Positions 1-7,350 of a stretch of DNA of 64,000 nucleotides are shown in pieces. Every line of letters begins with the position of its first letter. Positions within the stretch are counted from its first letter, which is position 1. Made by a program: the position numbers and the translations under genes. Source of the stretch: Oceanobacillus caeni (GTDB taxonomy: Bacteria > Bacillota > Bacilli > Bacillales > Amphibacillaceae). Location of the stretch: NCBI RefSeq assembly GCF_019037185.1, contig NZ_JAHHXM010000016.1, positions 1-64,000 on the forward strand, in the 5' to 3' direction. The notes beneath the pieces were generated by a model. That model made no database searches, had not been told where the DNA came from, and worked only from the letters and a program-made list of their open reading frames with translations.

Positions 1-390
1 ATCCCTATCAACAATAATATATATATTTTGTTTCGTTTCGTTTAGTTTATATAATGGGGCCACATTGTGGTTCGTGCAGCGGTTCATTTTGTGGTTCTTT
101 TATCAGTCCGTACTTTGGTCCAAATTGTGGTTCAAGTTGAGGGCCAAACTGTAAAAAAGTGAACAGAAAAATAATCAATTTAGTGTTTAAAATCCACCAA
201 TTAAAGATGAAAATTGGATGATTTTTGTAGTGGTTGTTAAAAAGATCAGTAATGGCTAGGAATATTCTCTTGTTTATAAAAAAACTGTTATAATTTAACT
301 ATCTTTTTTATTGAACCTTAATACCTAATGCGTTATTTAAATAAGTGTTATTTTAATAAACTTCTTGCCTAAACGGAAAACCAAATTTAA
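1..390. other. AT-rich flank with a decayed repetitive coding remnant
   Basis: No intact gene is visible here. On the minus strand between about 153 and 47 one frame stays open and reads as imperfect repeats of Glu/Gly-Pro-Gln units (QFGPQLEPQFGPKYG, then KEPQNEPLHEPQCGP) ending in TAA. That looks like the proline-rich tail of a lost protein, but no start or domain can be seen. The remainder is AT-rich and featureless. Confidence 0.35.
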
Positions 391-612
391 TCATTCCCTC
401 ACTCTGCCTAACAATATATTCCGTAGCATTAATCCACCCGATATTCCTGATTGCTTCGATATATTGCTCCATATCCTTTCAAAAATAAGAATTCTACTCT
501 TATCAATCTTCCAACTCTGGCGGATTTTTTCACTATCGTGAGCTCGTACATAAAGTAAACCTGTCTTTTCATCCATATAATTTGGCAAGGTAATATTATT
601 TAAAGCATTCAT
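391..612 (-). CDS. Small hypothetical protein (73 aa)
   Basis: I do not recognise this protein. The ATG is preceded by an AAAGGA-type ribosome site about 8 nt upstream, which supports translation. The product is short and basic, with no membrane segment or motif I can name. It runs opposite to the three-gene operon that starts at 848. It could be a small regulator or the start of a longer gene cut by rearrangement. The sequence downstream of its stop is also degraded. Confidence 0.4.
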   Translation of the reverse strand: MNALNNITLPNYMDEKTGLLYVRAHDSEKIRQSWKIDKSRILIFERIWSNISKQSGISGGLMLRNILLGRVRE

Positions 613-847
613 TGTATTTTCCTTTCTAAAAGATATTGTTTTTAGGTTCCATTTTATGTAATAACTTTTCTATTTTTTTCTTGATTATATTCTTTTCTAT
701 AATAATCATTGTTATCTTTATGTGGAATTTTTATCCTGCTTTTTGGAAACTCAACTAGGATTTATTATGGTACTATTATACTAGTAAATATTCTTTACAT
801 CATACATAAGATTAAATGTTATTTACATTTTCAACAGGGGGATACAA

Positions 848-2794
848 ATGACAACATACTGGAATTTTCCAGCTGCAACTGGTGGATTGATTAATTCCAT
901 TAACAATGCCGGATTGGAAACCTTTAGAGGAAACGCACTTGATTCATTAACAAGAGAAATATGTCAAAATTCGTTAGATGCGGTAAAGGATAAATCGAAA
1001 CCGGTTGTGGTTGAATTTAAAAGTTTTCAAGTGGATACGAATAAATTTCCAAATAAAGATGAGCTATTAAACGTCTTCGAATTATGTGAACGAACATGGC
1101 GAGGCCATAATAAGAAGAGTGAGGATTTCATTGAGGAAGCCCTAATGATTTTGAACCAGAGTGAAATGAGATTTTTACGTATTAGTGACTTTAATACTAA
1201 GGGACTGGAAGGTGCTAAGGATGGAAAGCTTGGATCACCTTGGTCTTCATTGATAAAAGAAGCTGGTTCTTCCAATAAAGAGGATAGTTCTGGTGGGAGC
1301 TTTGGAATTGGAAAATCAGCTCCCTTTTTAAATTCAAACCTAAGAACTTTATTTTACTCCTCGTATGATATAACCAATTATACATCTCATATTGGCGTGG
1401 CTAATATTATGTCATTTAGAAAAGATCATGACCATATTACACTAGGCAATGGTTATTTTACAGATAATGAGAATTCAACTGCGATACCTGGACAATTATT
1501 ATTAGATGACACGTTCCATAGAAAGGAAACGGGAACGGACATTTATGTTTCAGCCTTTCATCCTAAGGAGCAGGATTGGGAAAATGAAATTATAAAATCT
1601 ATCCTATATAACTTTTTCATTACGGTTTTCCAGAAGAAATTAGTAGTGAAAGTTAATGATATGGAAATAAATGATCACAATATAGGACAATTAATTGGTG
1701 AATTAGAGGATACGAAAGAAAACCAAGAATTAAAGAATTATTTTCAGCTATTAACCTCAAGTAAAACAATTGTCATTCCTTATCCAGCCAAAAAATATAA
1801 ACAGGGAATCCAATTTGAAGAAGGAGAAGCGGAACTACTTCTAATGAATGGAGAAGACTTGAATAGAAGAGTACTGATGACCAGAAAAACTGGAATGCGT
1901 ATATTTGAGCAAAAGAATATTAGCGGGAGTATTTCATTTACCGGAATTTTGATGATTACAGGAGCCAACATGAACAATATTTTTAAACAAATGGAAAACC
2001 CCGCGCATAACGAATGGTCAGAAAGTCGTTATGAAAAGGATCCAAAATTAGCAAAGGAAATTTATACTGAATTACGGAAATTTATTCGTGATACTGTAAA
2101 AGAAAAGTTTCAAGAACAGATTACAGACGAAATGGATGCAGTAGGATTAAGCGATTTTTTACCAAATGCAAACTTAGACTCTGGTCAATCTACGAATAAA
2201 ACGGAATCATTAAATTCTTCTATTAAACAAATTATCAAAAAGGAAAAGAAACAGGAATCAAAAACAACCTCTAGACGTAATAAGGGGATGGAGATAGAAG
2301 ATGTTGAGGAGCAATTAGCTGGTGAATACGGCATTACTCCTTCTGGTAACGAAGGTGGGAGTAATGGTGAAACTACGACTGATGGTGGAAATGCAGGTGG
2401 CGGAACCGGTAATCCTGGTGGAGATAATGAACTAAATCCAAATGAAGACGGAGAAAAAGATAAAAAACGGCAAAGAAAACCGAGTAAATATCCGATTGAA
2501 ATGAACCAAAAATATGTGTGTATCGATAAGGCCAACGGTAAATATCGCTTTATCATTTCAGCACAAAAAACACTTTCAAGGGCTCGATTGGTGTTTCGTG
2601 TAATGGGAGAGCAAAGTAATTATGATTTACCAATAAAACAAGCAATCACAAATGATGCTAATGTGACTGTTGAAAAACACACATCCAATATGGTCTATTT
2701 AAATTCATTGAAAAAGAACAAGCGGTTTATGCTTGATGTTGATATTGACTACCCGGACTATTGTGTATTGGAGGTGGAACTCTATGAGAATTAA
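848..2794 (+). CDS. GHKL-type ATPase, first gene of a putative three-gene defence operon
   Basis: This 648-residue protein has the Bergerat-fold ATP site of GHKL ATPases (Hsp90, MutL, gyrase B, histidine kinases). The N box is REICQNSLDA at about residues 36-45. A G1-like element RISDFNTKGL lies at about 111-120. The G2 lid GGSFGIGKSAPF lies at about 149-160. Some 300 residues without a known domain follow, then a charged and Gly/Asn-rich linker (about 500-535) and a C-terminal domain of about 100 residues. No histidine-kinase phosphoacceptor or response regulator is present. The start has an AGGGGG ribosome site. The next gene overlaps by 11 bp, so the two are probably translationally coupled. 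Given the neighbouring restriction genes, a defence role is likely, but it is inferred from context only. Confidence 0.75.
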   Translation: MTTYWNFPAATGGLINSINNAGLETFRGNALDSLTREICQNSLDAVKDKSKPVVVEFKSFQVDTNKFPNKDELLNVFELCERTWRGHNKKSEDFIEEALMILNQSEMRFLRISDFNTKGLEGAKDGKLGSPWSSLIKEAGSSNKEDSSGGSFGIGKSAPFLNSNLRTLFYSSYDITNYTSHIGVANIMSFRKDHDHITLGNGYFTDNENSTAIPGQLLLDDTFHRKETGTDIYVSAFHPKEQDWENEIIKSILYNFFITVFQKKLVVKVNDMEINDHNIGQLIGELEDTKENQELKNYFQLLTSSKTIVIPYPAKKYKQGIQFEEGEAELLLMNGEDLNRRVLMTRKTGMRIFEQKNISGSISFTGILMITGANMNNIFKQMENPAHNEWSESRYEKDPKLAKEIYTELRKFIRDTVKEKFQEQITDEMDAVGLSDFLPNANLDSGQSTNKTESLNSSIKQIIKKEKKQESKTTSRRNKGMEIEDVEEQLAGEYGITPSGNEGGSNGETTTDGGNAGGGTGNPGGDNELNPNEDGEKDKKRQRKPSKYPIEMNQKYVCIDKANGKYRFIISAQKTLSRARLVFRVMGEQSNYDLPIKQAITNDANVTVEKHTSNMVYLNSLKKNKRFMLDVDIDYPDYCVLEVELYEN

Positions 2795-3629
2795 TACATC
2801 TTATCCGTACCCTGTTCTATATATGAATAACGAGGATTATATTAATTCAAGTTTTCACGTGAATTTCGATGTCCATCACTCATTTGGTGAAATAAAAATT
2901 CATGCCCAATTTCATTTAGATAATGAAGAGATTCAAAGACTAATAGAAGAGGAAGCATGTATTTATGTAATCCATGTAGAATGTGCTCAGGCTAGTTTCA
3001 GAAAAGTGTATCGTTCGTTTACGAAGAACTTGGAAGTATCTATTCCTGTTGAAGAACTACGTGGAAAAATTGAATTGCATTCCTTTATCATTGCTAATAA
3101 AAGAATGGAAAATTATACCAATGATAGTCTAAGTGAATGGTATCAAGATATACCTATTACGTTTGAAAAAGGGAATATACTTGCCATAGGAGATGCTATT
3201 GAAACAACAATGTTTGAAGATAACATGGAAATGCTGAATTTACCTTCTATTGCAAAGGTAACTAAATCTCTTAAAAATGAATTTATGGAAGTTGATATCG
3301 CATCAGATATTATTACGATTTCATTGCCAGAGTATGAATATAATCAATATGCGTTAAATGCAAAATCGAACCTAAAGAATACCATTCTATCTAATGTTAT
3401 CCTGCCAAGTTTGGTATATGTTTTTACCAAAATCAAGGACGGCCAGGAAGATATAGAGGAATATACCTGGTATCAGGTTCTGAAGAATATATTTGATGAG
3501 AATAATTACCGTATAGAAGATGTTGGAAGCGACTCTTTATCGGCTCTTAAGGCAGCACAAATGGTTTTAAGAAAGCCGTTGAGAACGACTTTTGAAGAAA
3601 TTGAAAAAATCAACAAGATGGAGGATTAA
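2784..3629 (+). CDS. Unrecognised protein, second gene of GHKL operon
   Basis: The product has 281 residues when started at the ATG after GGAGGTGG, and it overlaps the GHKL gene by 11 bp. I do not recognise the family. The first half looks beta-rich (alternating hydrophobic residues around YPYPVLYMNN and VHHSFGEIKIHAQF). The C-terminal part is acidic and helical. There is no signal peptide or membrane segment, so a cytoplasmic partner of the ATPase is the simplest reading. The late segment SLSALKAAQMVLRKP could be a docking helix. Function unknown; grouping with its neighbours rests on overlap, strand and spacing. Confidence 0.7.
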   Translation: MRINTSYPYPVLYMNNEDYINSSFHVNFDVHHSFGEIKIHAQFHLDNEEIQRLIEEEACIYVIHVECAQASFRKVYRSFTKNLEVSIPVEELRGKIELHSFIIANKRMENYTNDSLSEWYQDIPITFEKGNILAIGDAIETTMFEDNMEMLNLPSIAKVTKSLKNEFMEVDIASDIITISLPEYEYNQYALNAKSNLKNTILSNVILPSLVYVFTKIKDGQEDIEEYTWYQVLKNIFDENNYRIEDVGSDSLSALKAAQMVLRKPLRTTFEEIEKINKMED

Positions 3630-3635
3630 AATTCG

Positions 3636-4412
3636 ATGAAACTAGAATTTGTATCCGATGAAACATTAATGGATTTACGGACAAATTATAATGCATATAA
3701 AGAAAACTATTATAACAAGGACAATCAGTGGTTTGATGATTACTTCAAGGAATCCGGTAGAGTAATAGAGTCAAAAATAGAGTTCGATATGCCTGAGCTT
3801 AATTACAATGAGGACTATGCGATTAGTGATAGAGAAAACGTGAAGCTTATTTATAATGCCCTGAAAGATTTAAATGTTTCACAAGCAACCCAAGAAAGAT
3901 TGTGGTCCGGTCTTGCGCATTTGCAGTTTAGAGATTTTACCTACTACAGATTGAAGAAAGAATTACAGAATAAGAATGACAAACGGATTAATACTGCGGT
4001 GTTTTTTAAAAACGGTAAAAAACGGTCATTATTTGTGCATATCATAGCCCGTCTATGGTGGGTAGGTTACATGACTTATGATGAATCGAACAGAGAAAAT
4101 CCATATTGGTTAACAGACTTCTTCTGTGAAAAGGATTTCTCAGCAAGAAGTGTCGTATTTTTTGCAAGTAATTTGACTTCCAATCCGAATATTACAAAAG
4201 GTATCTTGAGAACTTTGAAAAGATGGCAGAACAGCGGAATATCCATCAAACGTGATCATTTTGTGCAGGCGAATAAGTATTTAAATGTTGTTGGAGGTGC
4301 CATGATCTTGGATATGCTTTCAATGGAGGAAGTGGAAGGGATGGTGGATAGTTATTTGAGGAAGTATTATGGGGTAGAAGTGATGGAAGAGGGAAAAGGG
4401 TTAAAAGTTTGA
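3636..4412 (+). CDS. Unrecognised protein (possibly DUF6339-like), third gene of GHKL operon
   Basis: A 258-residue soluble protein that starts 6 nt after the previous stop, so it is almost certainly in the same transcript. It is rich in aromatic and charged residues, with a conserved-looking centre (RLWSGLAHLQFRDFTYYR, then LFVHIIARLWWVGYMTYD). From memory it resembles proteins filed as DUF6339, but I cannot verify this. No catalytic motif is evident. In the context of a GHKL ATPase and nearby restriction genes it may be the effector or recognition part of a three-component system. That is inference. Confidence 0.65.
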   Translation: MKLEFVSDETLMDLRTNYNAYKENYYNKDNQWFDDYFKESGRVIESKIEFDMPELNYNEDYAISDRENVKLIYNALKDLNVSQATQERLWSGLAHLQFRDFTYYRLKKELQNKNDKRINTAVFFKNGKKRSLFVHIIARLWWVGYMTYDESNRENPYWLTDFFCEKDFSARSVVFFASNLTSNPNITKGILRTLKRWQNSGISIKRDHFVQANKYLNVVGGAMILDMLSMEEVEGMVDSYLRKYYGVEVMEEGKGLKV

Positions 4413-4987
4413 TTAGTAGCCTTTAATAAAGTGAAGTTTCAAATGTGTGGGAGGTTTTAATCCTCTACTTATTATTCTTAGGACGTAGGAATTCTTCTTG
4501 GTAGGTGACATACAATCAGTAAACCCGCGAAAAAGGTTAAGATGTTCAGGAATTTGTCTTCTGCCATTAAGGTCAAGAAATTTTGTCTATAATAGTATTC
4601 TAGTCTAAGAAATACTTATTTATTATTATTGGGTTATTAAAAGCAAGAAAAAAAGGGCAGTTCCCTCCCGCGTTAAAGTATTAGCGTGGCTGGAAGCTAA
4701 CCTTATATATCATTTTTAACACTCAAAAATTTGAGCTTTTTATCGGGTGTTTAGTTACCCTATTATTCGGTGGTCTTAAATATTTGCTTTTTCATAACCT
4801 ATCAGAATTATATTACGAAAATATGATTTAAACTTAACTATCTTGTGCAAGGGTGGTAATTGTTCTATATATAGTTATTGGGAATAAAATGTAAATGATA
4901 TAAGCTGAGTTAATTGATAATATAGATATAAAGAACTAGTAAAATGTAGAGGAGTAAGTAGAATATTACTGATTTAGGAGGATAAAA
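4413..4987. other. Intergenic region separating two defence blocks
   Basis: No gene is visible in this 575-bp stretch. It holds the hairpin-forming repeat at 4655-4702 and a small terminator-like stem at 4722-4735 followed by CTTTTT. The rest is AT-rich and probably contains the promoter of the Mrr-type gene that starts at 4988. Confidence 0.6.
4655..4702 (+). repeat. Hairpin repeat, copy 1 (GGGCAGTTCC...TTAGCGTGG)
   Basis: The sequence begins GGGCAGTTCCC, contains TTAAAGTATTAGCGTGG and ends CTAACC. It matches the copy at 12395-12442 in order and orientation. The pair brackets the genes from 4988 to 12308. Partial internal complementarity suggests an RNA or DNA hairpin. Confidence 0.6.
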
Positions 4988-6664
4988 GTGGCGAGACAAA
5001 TGTACCAGGTAGAGATTAAACATGATGGTTTAAACAAATATAGGGTCATAAAAGGTTCCGATCCTTATGTAGTAAGACAAAAGGCAATATATCAAGAACA
5101 ACAATGGGATGAAATGTGGGAAAAAAAACAGGAAGCTGAAAGAAAAGAAGAAATTCGTGAAGCTGCAGCGAAGGAAAAGGAGGAAAAAAAGTCTTTAGCA
5201 CTTCAACTAACTACCGAAGCTTCACAGGAATTAAATAAATTAGAAAATATACTGAATTTTACCTTAAACATAAATGATGCAATTGATTGGGAGAAAATAA
5301 AAGATAAGTCCGAATATAAAGAACCAAAACCGAATCCAATAGAAGAAATTGAATTACCTGTAAAGCCTAATGAAACCGATATTGAATATCAGCCCCAATT
5401 AGGATTATTAGATCATATTTTTACATCAAGAAAGGAAAAAAAAGTACTTGAATTGAAAGATAAATACAATAATGATCTAGAAAATTGGGAAAAGAAAGTT
5501 GAAGAAATAAAAAACATAAATGAAAAAAATAAGGATGAATATGATGAAATCCTTAATAAGTGGTTAAAAGCGGAAAAAGAGTTTAAAGAAGAACAAAAAT
5601 CGAAAAACTTAGCGATAGATAATCAAAAGAGTAATTACGATACTGGAAAACCAGCTGCTATAGTTGATTATTGTGACATGGTTTTATCTAATTCAATTTA
5701 TCCGAATTATTTTCCACAGGAGTATGATATAGATTATAATCCGGAAACTAAGTTATTAATTGTCGACTATTCATTTCCATCTCCAGATGTTTTACCTAAA
5801 GTTAAGGAAGTAAAATATATCCAAACTAGAGATGAATTTAAAGAATCTCATCTGTCGGCAGCCGCATTCAATAAAATGTATGATAATTTACTTTATCAAA
5901 TTACCTTACGTTCTTTACACGAACTATTTGAAGCAGATGTTCATAATTATCTACAAGCTATTGTATTTAATGGTTGGGTTGAATCCATTGATCCTGCTCT
6001 AGGAAAAGAGGTTAATTCGTGTATTCTATCAATCCAAGTATTAAAGGAAGAATTTTTAGAAATAAATCTATCTCAAGTGGAACCAAAATTATGTTTTAAA
6101 AATCTGAAGGGTGTAGGAAGCAGTAAATTAAACACTTTAACTCCGATTGCCCCTATTATTAAAATTAATCGTGATGATCCGAGATTTGTTTCTTCATATG
6201 ATGTAACTGATTCATTAGATGAGTCACAAAATTTAGCAGCAATGGATTGGCAGGACTTTGAACATTTAATCAGGGAATTATTCGAAAAGGAATTTAATCA
6301 ATCCGGTGGCGAGGTTAAAATTACAAGGGCAAGTAGAGATGGCGGTGTCGATGCAATTGCATTCGATCCTGACCCAATACGTGGAGGAAAAATTGTTATC
6401 CAAGCAAAAAGATATACCAATGTGGTTGGAGTTTCAGCAGTACGAGATTTATACGGTACTGTAATGAATGAGGGAGCTACTAAAGGGCTTTTAGTTTCTA
6501 CCGCGGATTATGGTCCGGATGCGTATAATTTTGCAAAAGATAAACCACTTACCTTATTGAATGGAAATAATTTACTACACCTCTTGCAAAAACATGGTCA
6601 AAAAGCAAAAATTGATTTAAAAGAAGCCAGAAAATTAAATAAAGAACGTGAAGAAAAAATTTAA
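4988..6664 (+). CDS. Mrr-type restriction endonuclease with long coiled-coil N-terminus
   Basis: The protein has 558 residues and a GTG start after AGGAGGA. The first 220 residues are strongly charged and coiled-coil-like, with runs of Lys and Glu. A middle domain of about 180 residues is unrecognised. The C-terminal 110 residues form an Mrr_cat/PD-(D/E)XK nuclease: DWQDFEHLIRELF, then SRDGGVDAIAF with the catalytic Asp, then IVIQAKRYTN carrying the QxK motif, then GLLVSTADYG. Proteins of this kind cleave modified or foreign DNA without a cognate methylase, and no methylase lies nearby. It probably belongs to a type IV-like restriction function. The long N-terminus may sense the target or oligomerise. 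Confidence 0.85.
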   Translation: MARQMYQVEIKHDGLNKYRVIKGSDPYVVRQKAIYQEQQWDEMWEKKQEAERKEEIREAAAKEKEEKKSLALQLTTEASQELNKLENILNFTLNINDAIDWEKIKDKSEYKEPKPNPIEEIELPVKPNETDIEYQPQLGLLDHIFTSRKEKKVLELKDKYNNDLENWEKKVEEIKNINEKNKDEYDEILNKWLKAEKEFKEEQKSKNLAIDNQKSNYDTGKPAAIVDYCDMVLSNSIYPNYFPQEYDIDYNPETKLLIVDYSFPSPDVLPKVKEVKYIQTRDEFKESHLSAAAFNKMYDNLLYQITLRSLHELFEADVHNYLQAIVFNGWVESIDPALGKEVNSCILSIQVLKEEFLEINLSQVEPKLCFKNLKGVGSSKLNTLTPIAPIIKINRDDPRFVSSYDVTDSLDESQNLAAMDWQDFEHLIRELFEKEFNQSGGEVKITRASRDGGVDAIAFDPDPIRGGKIVIQAKRYTNVVGVSAVRDLYGTVMNEGATKGLLVSTADYGPDAYNFAKDKPLTLLNGNNLLHLLQKHGQKAKIDLKEARKLNKEREEKI

Positions 6665-6712
6665 ATTATATAGAGATAAAATGTTTCGGGATGGATTTTC
6701 TATAAAGAATGT

Positions 6713-6758
6713 ACTGCACTTCAAGAGTAGAAATTTAATTCTTGAGGTGTAGTTTTTA
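6713..6758 (+). terminator. Rho-independent terminator after the Mrr-type gene
   Basis: The arms ACTGCACTTCAAGA and TCTTGAGGTGTAGT are separated by 13 nt and followed by a T-rich tract, 50 bp past the stop codon. Confidence 0.8.
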
Positions 6759-6872
6759 TTTTTATATACAATTTTTATAGAAAATCAAAATAATTCTTTT
6801 AGTGGGAATTAGATAACTAGTTTAGTTATAATAAGAAATATATATAGTACATATTTAGGGGAGAATTTTTAA

Positions 6873-7271
6873 ATGAAAAAAGATATTTATGTAGTGGGTG
6901 CAGTTATTGTAGAAAATGGAAAAGTTTTGTGTGCTCAAAGAGGACCAAGTAAATCCCTAGCAAATAAATGGGAGTTTCCAGGTGGAAAGATTGAACAAGG
7001 AGAACTACCCGAAGAAGCATTAAGACGTGAAATTGAAGAAGAAATGAAATGTAAGGTTCTAGTAAAGGAGAAAGTAGAACATACGATTTATGAATATGAT
7101 TTTGGAATTGTTCATTTGACAACTTTTATTTGTGAGCTTAAAGAAGGAACTCCGGTTTTAACGGAGCATATTGACATAAAGTGGTTACAACCTGATGAAC
7201 TTCCAACTTTAGATTGGGCTCCGGCTGATATTCCAGCTATTGAAAAATTGTCTAAGGAATATACGTTTTAG
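6873..7271 (+). CDS. Nudix hydrolase ((d)NTP pyrophosphohydrolase, MutT-like)
   Basis: This 132-residue protein carries a full Nudix box (GGKIEQGE, then EALRREIEEEM at about residues 37-58) after the typical first strand VVGAVIVENGKVLCAQR. MutT-like members hydrolyse nucleoside triphosphates such as 8-oxo-dGTP or dCTP analogues to monophosphates. It ends at a strong terminator 80 bp before a large PLD-helicase-DUF3427 gene. Nudix genes are often found beside DUF3427 helicases (from memory), so here it may act in nucleic-acid defence rather than general pool cleaning. That role is inferred. Confidence 0.88.
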   Translation: MKKDIYVVGAVIVENGKVLCAQRGPSKSLANKWEFPGGKIEQGELPEEALRREIEEEMKCKVLVKEKVEHTIYEYDFGIVHLTTFICELKEGTPVLTEHIDIKWLQPDELPTLDWAPADIPAIEKLSKEYTF

Positions 7272-7298
7272 GCTATCTTTTAGAAGGATAGCTTTTTG
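7271..7298 (+). terminator. Terminator after the Nudix gene
   Basis: The stem GGCTATCTT...AAGGATAGC is followed by TTTTTG and starts at the last base of the stop codon. Confidence 0.8.
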
Positions 7299-7350
7299 AA
7301 CTGAACTCTAAATCTAATAGGATATAAAGTTTAATTGAATGGTGGTACAT

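Noticed and set aside
709-894. Hydrophobic frame overlapping the GHKL ATPase start
   Set aside because: It has no ribosome site and runs into the well-supported ATPase gene in another frame; more likely the AT-rich promoter region.
2185-2556. Pro/Ser-rich minus-strand frame inside the GHKL gene
   Set aside because: It is the complement of the Gly/Asn-rich linker and has no start signals.
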